Of a DNA stretch of 64,000 bases, positions 26,513 through 35,757 are shown one piece after another. The stretch is from Stenotrophomonas maltophilia R551-3 (lineage in GTDB: Bacteria; Pseudomonadota; Gammaproteobacteria; Xanthomonadales; Xanthomonadaceae): the NCBI RefSeq assembly GCF_000020665.1, contig NC_011071.1, positions 548,501-612,500 of the forward strand, in the 5' to 3' direction. The translations under genes were made by a program, and so were the position numbers. Each line of letters begins with the position of its first letter. The stretch's first letter is position 1. Under the pieces are notes generated by a model. That model was given only the letters and a program-made list of their open reading frames with translations, was not told the DNA's origin and made no database searches.

Positions 26513-27369
26513 ACAATGAAACGATTCTGAAGGCGGAAATTGCTCGCCGCCGAGCACGCATCAGCAGCCATGACACCCAGATGAAGGCGCTGCCTGCATT
26601 CATTCGCGACGTTTCCGAGGGCATGGCTGCCTGGCGCGCATGGACGTCACTGGCGCTGCTGGATATCAAGCACAAGTATCGCCGTTCGGTGCTCGGGCCA
26701 TTCTGGATCACCATCAGCATGTTCGTGCTGATTCTGGGTATCGGCCTGCTCTACAGCCAGCTGTTCCGCATGAACCTGCGGGAGTACCTGCCCTATATCG
26801 CCCTGGGTGACATCGTCTGGATCTACATCTCGACGACCGTCCAGGAGGGCTGCACGACGTTCACTGCCTCCGAAAACCTGATCCGTTCGATGCGCCTGCC
26901 GATGACCTTGCATGTGATGCGGCTGGTGACACGCACGTTCATCGTGTTCCTGCACGGCGCGATCGCCTACCTGCCGTTCGTCATATTCCTCAAAATCGAA
27001 CCTGAACTGGTCTGGCTGCTTGCTCTGCCGGGCGTTGCCCTAATCGTGCTTGCGACGATTCCGGTCACGGCTATCTTTGGCCTGCTCTCGGCCCGCTTCC
27101 GTGACCTCCATCCTGCGATCGCGAATTTCATGCAGCTTGGTTTCTTCATGACGCCGATTATCTGGAAGGCGGACATGCTGGGTCCGCATCGTTGGGTTGC
27201 CGATATCAATCCGATCTACCACTTCATCCAGATCGTGCGCATGCCACTGATGGGACAGGTTCCGGAAGCGCACTCGTACTACTTCGTACTCGCCTTCATC
27301 GCTGCGGCGTTTGTGATCGCGCTTCCCTTCCTGGCGGCAAATCGCCACAAGATCTCGCTGTGGGTGTAA
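26509..27369 (+). CDS. wzm: O-antigen ABC exporter, permease (Wzm-like)
   Basis: 286 aa with six predicted membrane helices and the ABC-2 signature region (LLDIKHKYRRSVLGPFWITI). Exports a lipid-linked polysaccharide across the inner membrane together with the ATPase encoded 4 nt downstream. GTG start with GGGAGAG upstream, overlapping the stop of the preceding gene. Codon use and G+C look less extreme than in the flanking housekeeping genes, as expected of an exchanged LPS locus. Confidence 0.9.
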   Translation: MNNETILKAEIARRRARISSHDTQMKALPAFIRDVSEGMAAWRAWTSLALLDIKHKYRRSVLGPFWITISMFVLILGIGLLYSQLFRMNLREYLPYIALGDIVWIYISTTVQEGCTTFTASENLIRSMRLPMTLHVMRLVTRTFIVFLHGAIAYLPFVIFLKIEPELVWLLALPGVALIVLATIPVTAIFGLLSARFRDLHPAIANFMQLGFFMTPIIWKADMLGPHRWVADINPIYHFIQIVRMPLMGQVPEAHSYYFVLAFIAAAFVIALPFLAANRHKISLWV

Positions 27370-27373
27370 CACC

Positions 27374-28099
27374 ATGACCTTCATTGAAGTGGTCGACTGC
27401 AGCGTGCAGCTGCCGATCTATGGCACCAACAATCGCTCCATGAAGGGAGCCATCATGTCCGCTGTTACCGGCGGGCGAGTGGCTCCCACCAGCCGCAACG
27501 TGACCGTGGTGGATTCTCTCCAGAACGTCACCTTCAACCTGCGTGAGGGTGACAAGCTAGGCCTCGTCGGCCATAACGGGGCAGGCAAGACAACGTTGCT
27601 GAAAACGCTTGCGGGTGTTTATGAGCCAACTTCTGGCTACATCCGCAGCCAGGGGCGCGTTGCCAATCTGTTGGACGTGACGATGGGCATGGATTTCGAA
27701 GCAACCGGCGTCGAGAACATCCGGTTGAAGGGTCTGCTGCATGGGCTTTCCCGCGCTGAGATCCAAAGCAAGATCCCGCAGATCTGCGAGTTCTCGGGCC
27801 TTGGTCCCTATGTGAACATGCCGGTGCGCGTGTACTCCAGTGGCATGATGGTGCGCTTGGCGTTCTCGATTGCCACCAGTTTCGATGCAGAGATTCTGTT
27901 GATGGACGAGTGGCTGGGTGTCGGCGATGCGGACTTCAACGCCCGTGCTCAGCAGCGCCTCGCCGAAATCGTACAGAAAGCCAGCATTCTGGTCCTGGCC
28001 AGCCACAATCAGGACATCATCGCCGCCAATTGCAATCGCATCATGCATCTTGAGCATGGGCGCATCACCAGCGATCAGCCGATAGAGGCCCGTGCCTGA
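27374..28099 (+). CDS. wzt: O-antigen ABC exporter, ATP-binding subunit (Wzt-like, no carbohydrate-binding domain)
   Basis: 241 aa. Walker A GHNGAGKTT (66-74), signature YSSGM (154-158), Walker B LLMDE (175-179), and a switch His in ASHNQD. The protein ends right after the nucleotide-binding domain, so it lacks the C-terminal carbohydrate-binding domain of Wzt proteins that recognise a capped chain. By analogy with such short forms, chain length would be set without cap recognition by Wzt. The next start follows its stop without a gap. Confidence 0.9.
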   Translation: MTFIEVVDCSVQLPIYGTNNRSMKGAIMSAVTGGRVAPTSRNVTVVDSLQNVTFNLREGDKLGLVGHNGAGKTTLLKTLAGVYEPTSGYIRSQGRVANLLDVTMGMDFEATGVENIRLKGLLHGLSRAEIQSKIPQICEFSGLGPYVNMPVRVYSSGMMVRLAFSIATSFDAEILLMDEWLGVGDADFNARAQQRLAEIVQKASILVLASHNQDIIAANCNRIMHLEHGRITSDQPIEARA

Positions 28100-30340
28100 A
28101 TGAATACTCGTAACCGGGACTACTGGATCAACAGGAGCGGTGATCTCTATGCCGACCAGCAGAAGGTCCGGCGTGAGGCAGGCAACAGCAATTACGCCAG
28201 GCAGGAAGCGTGGCTGGTGGGATTCCTCGCGGAGCGTTCCGAACAACTGGGGCGGCCGGTCCGGGTACTGGATTTCGGGGTGGGCTTCGGACGCCTTGCG
28301 CGGTTGCTACCGCAGCATGCCTTCGTGGACTACTTCGGTTTCGATATCTCCCCCGCGATGGTGGAGCCGCTGCTACGTGAACCGCCTGCTGAACTGGCCG
28401 TAGACATCGGGCGCCGCATCCGCGTCGGATCTTCATTGACCGAGGCCATGCAGGGTGAGCAGTTTGATATGATCTTCACCGTCTCGGTGTTGATCCACAA
28501 CAACCGCGAACAGGCGGCAGACGCACTTGCACAGATGCGTGCGTTGCTGGCGCCCGAGGGGCGGCTGTGCTTCATCGAGAACCGACCGGTGTCGATCAGC
28601 CTGCTGGCCAACCTGTGGCATGCAGGTTGCTGGAGTCATGATTTTGCCGGCACGTTGGCGCCTGACATGAATGTGGACGTCGAAGACGGAATCCTTTCGG
28701 ACCATGCCATCTACATTCTGCATGAACCTGCCGCGGGGATCCTTCGTCAGCTTCGTGTGCCGGGCGCCCACGGGTTTGAACCGATCACCGCCGGTGACTA
28801 CCTGTTGCGGACGCTGGAGGCTACCACGGCTGTTGCGCGTGGCATGGAAGTGGAAAGTGCCGCGCTTGGCGACGGCATCGCGCAGATGCGCGATGCGGTG
28901 GAACTCTATCGTCAGGCCGAAGAGCACGCGCGAAGAAATCTGGACATCGCGCGACAGCATCTTGGCGATGACGTGGGCCTGTTGGATGGCGTCGCCCATC
29001 TTACCGCAGCCATCGATGCGCTCCCGGCATTGGCGGCGCGTATCGGCGTGCTGGGGGGCGAGACCTCTGCGCAGCACGCCCAGTCCTCGGAGCGGATCGA
29101 AGCGCTGCATGCGCGTGAAGCGGCCCTTGTCGAGTCGCTGACGCAGCAGGAGCGGGAGCTTGAGCAGGCGCAGGCCCGGTTGGAAGCTGCGCAAAGCGCC
29201 AACCAGCACCTGCAATGGCAGCAGGGCCTTCGTGAACAGGTCCGCCAAGTCCTGAGCAGCCGGACGGACGAGGGCGCCATGCCATACCTCGACGCGCCGG
29301 TCGGTGGCAGTGCCTCGGTCGGTCAGCCCGCACCCTCGGTCTACGAATTCAACGCCCGTCGCGACCTGCGTTTCGCACAGACTGTGGTCGGGCATGAGCG
29401 GGTATGCCACATCATGCATCAGGAGTGGTTCGGTATCCGCGCGGCCTGCGGCTCGCTGCCGGGGCACAAGCTTGCGGTGACCAGTACCTCAGCGCCCGGC
29501 GCCGGTGATGTTGAGGAGGTGGCCCGTCTGCTTGCCGCCAACAAGGTGAATCGGCTGGTTATCCATGGATTCTCCGACGGCATGTTGCAGTGGGTGAAAG
29601 GTCTCGCTGCGGCTGGATTCGACCGGATCTACATGGTCTGGCATGGTGCGCCTTCGATGTGGATCCATGCTGAAGAGCGGCGCCTGTTCGCCCTGGCCTA
29701 CAAGGCGGTCCGCACCGGCCTGATCCGCAGGGTCAGTGTCATGCGCGCAGGTTCCCATGCGGCGCTTGCAGACGTAGCGGGCTGGCAGAGGCAGCTCTAC
29801 AACATGCCGCCAGCCTATACCGGCAAGCGCATTCCGCGGCGGGCGACTGGTGCCACCGTATTCATTCCGTCCTGGAACCTGATCCACAAGAACATCTTCA
29901 CGAATGCTGCGGCTGCGGCTGCGACCGGTGAAGTGGCAAACATCTGGCTGATGGCGGATGATTTCGCATTGCCGTACCGGGTTGACAAGAATGTCAAGCG
30001 TCTTCCAAAACTCAGCCAATTGCAGATGATGGAGGCGATGTCGCAAGCCGATGCAGTGATGAATGCCTCAATCGTCGATTGCCATCCGATGGTGGAGTTG
30101 GAGGCGCTTGCTGCAGGTACTCCCGCGCTGCGGGGACGTCTGGGGATGGATGCGCTGGAAGACCATCCCTATGTCGAGATTACCCAGGTGGCCGATCCTC
30201 TCAGTGTTGCCGACGTGCGCCAGACGTTGCGTCGGATGCTGGCGGCTCCCGTAGTAGAGATGGATGACATGATGTCGTCCTACTCGCGCCAGATGGTGGC
30301 GTTGTCCTTCGAGCGATACTCAGAATTTATGGAAATCTAA
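28100..30340 (+). CDS. Methyltransferase - coiled coil - glycosyltransferase-like fusion
   Basis: 746 aa. Residues 1-230 are a class I SAM-dependent methyltransferase (motif I VLDFGVGFGRL at 57-67; FDISPAM as motif II). Residues about 270-390 are a helical, Gln/Glu/Ala-rich probable coiled coil. Residues about 415-746 resemble a GT-B-type transferase (WMADDFALPYRV, then SIVDCHPMVELEALAAGTPAL, the usual nucleotide-sugar end). The layout recalls chain-terminating methyltransferases whose coiled coil measures O-chain length; this role is inferred. It lies in the operon with the Wzm/Wzt exporter. Confidence 0.75.
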   Translation: MNTRNRDYWINRSGDLYADQQKVRREAGNSNYARQEAWLVGFLAERSEQLGRPVRVLDFGVGFGRLARLLPQHAFVDYFGFDISPAMVEPLLREPPAELAVDIGRRIRVGSSLTEAMQGEQFDMIFTVSVLIHNNREQAADALAQMRALLAPEGRLCFIENRPVSISLLANLWHAGCWSHDFAGTLAPDMNVDVEDGILSDHAIYILHEPAAGILRQLRVPGAHGFEPITAGDYLLRTLEATTAVARGMEVESAALGDGIAQMRDAVELYRQAEEHARRNLDIARQHLGDDVGLLDGVAHLTAAIDALPALAARIGVLGGETSAQHAQSSERIEALHAREAALVESLTQQERELEQAQARLEAAQSANQHLQWQQGLREQVRQVLSSRTDEGAMPYLDAPVGGSASVGQPAPSVYEFNARRDLRFAQTVVGHERVCHIMHQEWFGIRAACGSLPGHKLAVTSTSAPGAGDVEEVARLLAANKVNRLVIHGFSDGMLQWVKGLAAAGFDRIYMVWHGAPSMWIHAEERRLFALAYKAVRTGLIRRVSVMRAGSHAALADVAGWQRQLYNMPPAYTGKRIPRRATGATVFIPSWNLIHKNIFTNAAAAAATGEVANIWLMADDFALPYRVDKNVKRLPKLSQLQMMEAMSQADAVMNASIVDCHPMVELEALAAGTPALRGRLGMDALEDHPYVEITQVADPLSVADVRQTLRRMLAAPVVEMDDMMSSYSRQMVALSFERYSEFMEI

Positions 30341-30342
30341 AA

Positions 30343-32514
30343 ATGGGCTTGAGGGTTTTTGTTACCCGCGAACTTTTCCCCTTTACCGCCGGTGGCATTG
30401 GACGCGTGATCGCGAACATGCTGATGACCGCGCCGGAAGAAGAGCGCGCGGAGATGGCAGTACTTTACGTTGGCGACAACGTCGAAGCGGATGCGTTCGC
30501 GGTCGCCCACCCGGTCGTGACCTTCCTCGCGTGGCCGCATTCGCGCTTTCAACAAGTAGACGAGCGTGGGGAGATTTTCCCGCCAATGCCGGCGTTCACC
30601 CACAGTATGCTGCACTGGGAATCGGTGCATGTGCTGCAGGGGCTGCTCGAGCTGGAACGTCTGAAAGGCCCGCTTGAGTATGTCGAGTTCGTGGACTGGG
30701 GGGCACCTGCGTTCGCCGCAACCCAGGAAAAGCTGCTTGGCAGCGCATTGACGACGGCCACGCTGGCCGTGCGCCTGCACACCACAGACAGCATTCTGGC
30801 CGATTTTGAGCCGCGCGTGCAGAGTGTGCACGGGTTGAATCTCTTTGACCTGGAACGAAAGGCACTGGCCGATTGCGACCTTATCGTCGGTCAGATCGCG
30901 CCGGTTGCCGAGGCGTTCCGCGTGTTCTACGGTTTCAGCGAGGAGGAGTGGACTCCACGCCTGCGCCTGCATGCTCCGCCGGTGTTGCTGGATACGATGC
31001 AGCCGGTCGCGCAGACCACCGTGATCGATGATACAACGTCGCTGTTGTTCACTTCGAAACTGCAGGACATCAAGCGCCCAGATACTTTCATCCGTGGCTG
31101 CATCCAGTTCCTGCGGGACAGGCCGCGTTATCAGGGCAACATTGTTTTCCTGGCGCATTCTTTTGATGTGAGCTATCAGGAGTATGTCATCTCGCTGGTG
31201 CCGGAGGACCTGCGCAGCCGGGTGGTGTTTGCCCGTGGCGTAACCGGTGCGGCGCGCGAGAAGAGCATTTCTGGCGCGGTATGCGTATTCCCGTCGCCAT
31301 GGGAGTCGTTCTGCCTTGCTGCGTACGAGGCGTCGCTGTCAGGCGCAGCCTGCGTGCTCAATGCGCAGAATCCGGCTTTCGGGCCGGGCAGTCCGTGGCG
31401 GGATGGATGTAACTGCAGCACGTTTGATGGCAGCGCCGAAGACCTGGCACGCGCGCTTTGCGGGCTTTTTGAAAGCACCGTCGGCCGACTGTCGCCGGTC
31501 GAGGTGCCGAAGGACCCGCTTCCCTGGAAGGGGCTTGATCCGGTGGCGGTGCCTGCTGCCGTTCCCCTGGACAGGCAATTGACCGTAGTCGTCGTCAATC
31601 GCGATAGCGCGGGCCGGGTGTTGAATTCGCTGGACAGCATCCTCGCGTCCAATCTGACGCTTGACAAGCTGATCGTGATTGACGATGCCTCGCGCGACCC
31701 GCGCGATATCGCTGCGCTGGACCAGCTGGGCAACAATGATCCACGTTTGTCCGTGCACCGGCTTGCGGTGCCCGTTGGTGACGCTGTAGCGCGCAACATG
31801 GGCCTTGCGTTGGTTGAGACGCCGTTTGCTGGATTCGTGCGTGGTGGTGACCAGTTGCTGCCGGGCTTCCTCAATGGCGCGGTGAGCGCATTGGCGTCGC
31901 AACCGGATTTTGATGTGGTCGTGGGGCAGGTGGGCGTGACCGTAGATCCCGATGATGTGATCGCCGGCAATGTCGCCCCGGATGGATTCCGCATTTTCTA
32001 TGGTGAAGGACGCCTCGCAGGACTCTACGAGAACCGCCTGGCGCCGGAAAGCTACGTGATCCGGACCGAGGTCGCCAGGCGCTTCGCATTCGATCCCGTC
32101 ATCCCTGCACTTGAAGTATGGGAAATGATGCTGCGCGCCTGCCAGTCGGGTGCACGCTTCATGGTGACTTCCGCCGTGAACGTGCTTGCACGGCATCAGG
32201 GGCAACCAGATGAACGGCACTTGGAGCAGATCCAGATCGCGATGCGCCGACGCCTGCAGCGCAAGCGCGTGCGTGTCGGCTCACTGGAGGTACCTGCGTA
32301 CTTCATCTTCGGTGCGCATGTATCGCCGAGCGGGTTCATGGGGGATGCCTCCAACGCGGAAATGGCCTATCGGCTGCAGGCACTGATGGAAAGCGAGTCC
32401 GTGCGCTACACCCTGGCACTTGCCAGGCTTCTGCAGAAGCGGGCGCCATGGGTACTGCGCTTGGGTAAATGGTCGGTGCAGAGACTGGCGCCGATCTATC
32501 GCCGATTGCGGTGA
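30343..32514 (+). CDS. Two-domain glycosyltransferase (GT4-like plus GT2-like)
   Basis: 723 aa. The N-terminal half (to about 390) resembles GT-B enzymes: RELFPFTAGGIGRV for the acceptor lobe and FPSPWESFCLAAYEASLSGA for the nucleotide-sugar site. From about 411 a GT2-like domain begins (LTVVVVNRDSAGRVLNSLDS, IVIDDAS), but the usual DxD is replaced by RGGD (FVRGGDQLLPG), so the second domain may be inactive or use another metal site. Probable O-antigen assembly enzyme, 2 nt after the previous gene. Confidence 0.78.
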   Translation: MGLRVFVTRELFPFTAGGIGRVIANMLMTAPEEERAEMAVLYVGDNVEADAFAVAHPVVTFLAWPHSRFQQVDERGEIFPPMPAFTHSMLHWESVHVLQGLLELERLKGPLEYVEFVDWGAPAFAATQEKLLGSALTTATLAVRLHTTDSILADFEPRVQSVHGLNLFDLERKALADCDLIVGQIAPVAEAFRVFYGFSEEEWTPRLRLHAPPVLLDTMQPVAQTTVIDDTTSLLFTSKLQDIKRPDTFIRGCIQFLRDRPRYQGNIVFLAHSFDVSYQEYVISLVPEDLRSRVVFARGVTGAAREKSISGAVCVFPSPWESFCLAAYEASLSGAACVLNAQNPAFGPGSPWRDGCNCSTFDGSAEDLARALCGLFESTVGRLSPVEVPKDPLPWKGLDPVAVPAAVPLDRQLTVVVVNRDSAGRVLNSLDSILASNLTLDKLIVIDDASRDPRDIAALDQLGNNDPRLSVHRLAVPVGDAVARNMGLALVETPFAGFVRGGDQLLPGFLNGAVSALASQPDFDVVVGQVGVTVDPDDVIAGNVAPDGFRIFYGEGRLAGLYENRLAPESYVIRTEVARRFAFDPVIPALEVWEMMLRACQSGARFMVTSAVNVLARHQGQPDERHLEQIQIAMRRRLQRKRVRVGSLEVPAYFIFGAHVSPSGFMGDASNAEMAYRLQALMESESVRYTLALARLLQKRAPWVLRLGKWSVQRLAPIYRRLR

Positions 32515-32533
32515 GCGTTCCGGGGCAGCATCG

Positions 32534-34558
32534 ATGCATGTGATCGTCATCCAGCTGGCGTGTTGGCGTGTTGGCGGAGAGCCGGCTGCATTGGCGCGTG
32601 GCCGCCTGCGCGCGATACCCGCTGCTTCGGTGCTGATCGTTGGCGAGGGAGCGCCGCCCGCCGACCTGCTCGAGGAGTGTGCAGAGAGACGCACGCTGTG
32701 CGTGGATTCGCCTTTGCATGCGATGCAGGGCCGACGGTTGCCTGATGTCCGCCGCAGTGGTGACGCGGAGCAGCTCGGTTGGTCATTGGCGGTGATGGCG
32801 GCGCTTCGGGCGCTGCAGCAGGATGTGCACCTGGACTGTGTGGAGATTCCATCGTGTGGTGCGCTGGCCTACGCACTTCTCCAGGAGCGAGCTCTGTCAG
32901 AGGTGTTTGACACTACGCGCGTGATGTTGCGGTTTGACGGCATCCAGGCCATCGAAGTCCTGAGGCAGGGACGCAATGTCGAGATGGCTGCGCTGATGTT
33001 GATGGACATGGAGCGGATGTGCCTGGAGCAATGCGACCAGGTTCTGGTCGATAGTCAGGCAATCGCAGAATCCTTGCAGCGCTTCCTTCCAGGCAGCCAG
33101 AGGCCGCTTCACCTGCGGGCGACGCTGCCGGAGCCGGCCGGGCTCATGTCGGAGTACCATGCAGTGGGTTCAGCACTGGCTTGCGTCGCAACCGAAGCGC
33201 CTGCTCTCAGGCAGTGCCTGCGGGCTATTTCCGGTTACCTGCAGCAGAGCAATGATGGTCTGCTGCAGGTCTCGGTCGTCTGCCAGCCTGCGCTTCTATC
33301 CGAAGTGCTGTATGTGGTGCCTGCTGCCCTGCGCCATCGTTTCCAGGAGGCGCCTGCAGATTGCCTGCGCGCTTCGCCCATGCGTGTGGTCATGCCTGAT
33401 CGCTGGTCTGCAGGCTCGGCTCTGGCGCGGGAGCTGCTTGCTCATGGCCATCGCCTGATTGTGGATGTCGCCAACCCGGCGCTGGCTGCTGCACAGGGGT
33501 GGGAACAGGAGCGGACCCATCTTGGCTACACGGATGCCCGTGGGCTGTTCGAAGCGCTGCGGGCTTCGCAGCAGTGGGGGCCCACGCGTCATCTGCGGAT
33601 GGGGCCTTCCCCGCCGCTGCCCAAGCTTGACGTTGGTACGCCGGGCCCCGCCAAGGTCTCCGTGGTCGTGCCCTGCTACAACATGGGCCGCTGGCTGCCG
33701 CAGACCTTGCGCAACATACAGCAGTTTTCATGGAGCGATCTGGAGGTCATCGTTGTTGACGATGGATCGACGGATCCCGGCACGGTGCAGCTCATCGAAG
33801 AGCTGGAAGCAAGCCCCAACGCTGGCCTGCGCGTGGTCCGTCTTGAGTTCAACCAGGGATTGTCTGCTGCCAGAAATGCCGGCGTTGCCGCAGCGCAGGG
33901 TGAGTTCACCCTATGTCTGGACGCTGATGACCTGGTGTCACCAGAGTTTGTTTCGATTGCCGTACGAGCACTGCAGCGACACCCTGCGCACGACTTCGTT
34001 GTTCCCCGCTGCGCCTACTTCTTCGGTGACGAATCTGCGCTTGATGTGAACGAGTTGCGGCTCGGCCAGGGCTTGCCAATGGTTGGTGCGGCATTTGATT
34101 CCGGTACGCTGGGCAATCGTTTCTCAACGGCGACCAGCCTGGCGCGAACTTCGGTACTGCGTGCACTCGGCTATGACGAAAGCCTGCGTTCCTATGAAGA
34201 CTGGCAGCTTTACCGGCGCGCGCTGCAGCAGGGCAGTCGTTTCATTGTCACCAACGACGTCCATTTTTTCTACCGACAGCGACCGGATTCAATGATCCAC
34301 GATCCGGCCATGCGCGCTCGCCACAGCCTGCTTTATGCGGAGATGGTGGGTGGAGCGACGTTGATCGGGCAGGGGCCGGTGGTGTCGCCGAACCTGCTGG
34401 GGGCGCTGGCCGCTCCCCCGCGGATCGATGGGAGCTCATCCGGGCTGTTGCTGGGGGGCGTTGTCGAGGCGCTCGACGAGATGCAGGCATTGCGCCGTAG
34501 TCGCATCGTCGGGCTGGGATACAGATTGTCGGCGCTGTTGCGGCAGCTACGTCGTTGA
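32534..34558 (+). CDS. Large glycosyltransferase with C-terminal GT2 domain
   Basis: 674 aa. The C-terminal domain from about residue 375 is a typical GT2: KVSVVVPCYNMGRWLPQTL, VVDDGSTD, and the metal-binding LDADDLVSPEF, followed by a conserved acidic YEDWQLYRR. The first 370 residues are not clearly recognisable but have a GT-B-like feel with many Leu/Ala helices (LVDSQAIAESLQRFLP). The ATG at 32534 begins MHVIVIQLA, 19 nt after the previous gene. Probably adds or polymerises O-antigen sugars; the substrate is unknown. Confidence 0.75.
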   Translation: MHVIVIQLACWRVGGEPAALARGRLRAIPAASVLIVGEGAPPADLLEECAERRTLCVDSPLHAMQGRRLPDVRRSGDAEQLGWSLAVMAALRALQQDVHLDCVEIPSCGALAYALLQERALSEVFDTTRVMLRFDGIQAIEVLRQGRNVEMAALMLMDMERMCLEQCDQVLVDSQAIAESLQRFLPGSQRPLHLRATLPEPAGLMSEYHAVGSALACVATEAPALRQCLRAISGYLQQSNDGLLQVSVVCQPALLSEVLYVVPAALRHRFQEAPADCLRASPMRVVMPDRWSAGSALARELLAHGHRLIVDVANPALAAAQGWEQERTHLGYTDARGLFEALRASQQWGPTRHLRMGPSPPLPKLDVGTPGPAKVSVVVPCYNMGRWLPQTLRNIQQFSWSDLEVIVVDDGSTDPGTVQLIEELEASPNAGLRVVRLEFNQGLSAARNAGVAAAQGEFTLCLDADDLVSPEFVSIAVRALQRHPAHDFVVPRCAYFFGDESALDVNELRLGQGLPMVGAAFDSGTLGNRFSTATSLARTSVLRALGYDESLRSYEDWQLYRRALQQGSRFIVTNDVHFFYRQRPDSMIHDPAMRARHSLLYAEMVGGATLIGQGPVVSPNLLGALAAPPRIDGSSSGLLLGGVVEALDEMQALRRSRIVGLGYRLSALLRQLRR

Positions 34559-34604
34559 GATGCGTGGCAATACCATCGCATCTAAGTGGCTCACCCGGCA
34601 GAAG

Positions 34605-35615
34605 CTACTGCGATCTGCTCATCAGAATCTGTTGCCATCTCCAAGTATCCCGACACATCTTGGCCAGATCCAATTTCGCGCTCCAGCCCAGCCGGCATTC
34701 TGCAAGTGAGGGATCAGCCCAGCATTCACCGATATCGCCTGGTCTCCGGCCAACGATCTCGTAGGGTACCGGTCGTCCCGATGCTTCGCTGAAAGCCCTG
34801 ATGACATCGAGTACCGAGTAGGGTATTCCGGTTCCCAGATTCAATGCGTTCAAACCGGAAAGATTAGGTAGTGCCTCCAGTGTTCGAATATGTGCTGTGG
34901 CCAGATCGCATACGTGGATGTAGTCCCGGATGCCGGTTCCATCAGTCGTCGCATAATCCGCACCGAATACCGAAACATGCGAGCGAAGCCCGGCTGCAAC
35001 CTGGGCGATATAGGGCATCAGATTGTTGGGAGTGCCACTGGGTTCTTCCCCCAGTAGCCCGGATTCATGTGCGCCCACCGGATTGAAGTAACGGAGATTG
35101 ATCGCCTGCAGCAACGGGTCGGCCAGTTTTGCATCGTTGATGATCTGCTCGACGAAGAGCTTCGTGCGACCGTACGGGCTTGTCGCTGAAGTAGGGGCGC
35201 CTTCATTTATAGGGCAATGGGAAGAATTTCCATAAACCGTTGCCGATGAGCTGAAGACGAGCTTGTGACACGCATTGCGCTGCATGCATTGGAGCAGGTT
35301 GATCGTCCCGGCAACATTGACATCGTAGTAAGCCAGAGGCACAACTGCACTTTCTCCCACTGCCTTGAGAGCCGCGAAGTGCATGACGGCCTCGGGGCGC
35401 TGCTGAAGGAAGGCACGGTCAAGGATCGCGCGGTCCCTGATGTCGCCGGTGATGATGTTCAGTACGCGGCCGGTGAGCATGTTGAGTCGTTCGCCCACGT
35501 CTGGCCGGGCATTGCTGAAGTCATCGACGACGGTGACTTCGTGCCCCCCAAGCAGAAGCTCGGCACAAACGTGGCTCCCTAGGTAGCCTGCTCCACCGGT
35601 GACCAAAACGCGCAT
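34605..35615 (-). CDS. galE: UDP-glucose 4-epimerase
   Basis: 336 aa extended short-chain dehydrogenase. Interconverts UDP-glucose and UDP-galactose (or the N-acetyl forms). NAD motif GGAGYLG (7-13); catalytic S124, Y148 and K152 (SSSATVYG and SPYGRTK); substrate region LRYFNPVGAH. The ATG at 35615 follows GGAG and begins MRVLVTGG. It is convergent with the transferase operon and divergent from the GT-C gene, with a 142-bp shared promoter region. Confidence 0.92.
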   Translation of the reverse strand: MRVLVTGGAGYLGSHVCAELLLGGHEVTVVDDFSNARPDVGERLNMLTGRVLNIITGDIRDRAILDRAFLQQRPEAVMHFAALKAVGESAVVPLAYYDVNVAGTINLLQCMQRNACHKLVFSSSATVYGNSSHCPINEGAPTSATSPYGRTKLFVEQIINDAKLADPLLQAINLRYFNPVGAHESGLLGEEPSGTPNNLMPYIAQVAAGLRSHVSVFGADYATTDGTGIRDYIHVCDLATAHIRTLEALPNLSGLNALNLGTGIPYSVLDVIRAFSEASGRPVPYEIVGRRPGDIGECWADPSLAECRLGWSAKLDLAKMCRDTWRWQQILMSRSQ

Positions 35616-35757
35616 TCTCTGCTCCTGCAATCGGCAAGCTTCATTGTTGCATACAAGGCCTGCCAGGCTCACGCTAGTCTGTTGAGGCGTTGACTAGCCC
35701 CCTGTTTCCGGCTCAAAATCCGCAGTTAGCTTGAATTTATCTACCTTAGGCGACCCC

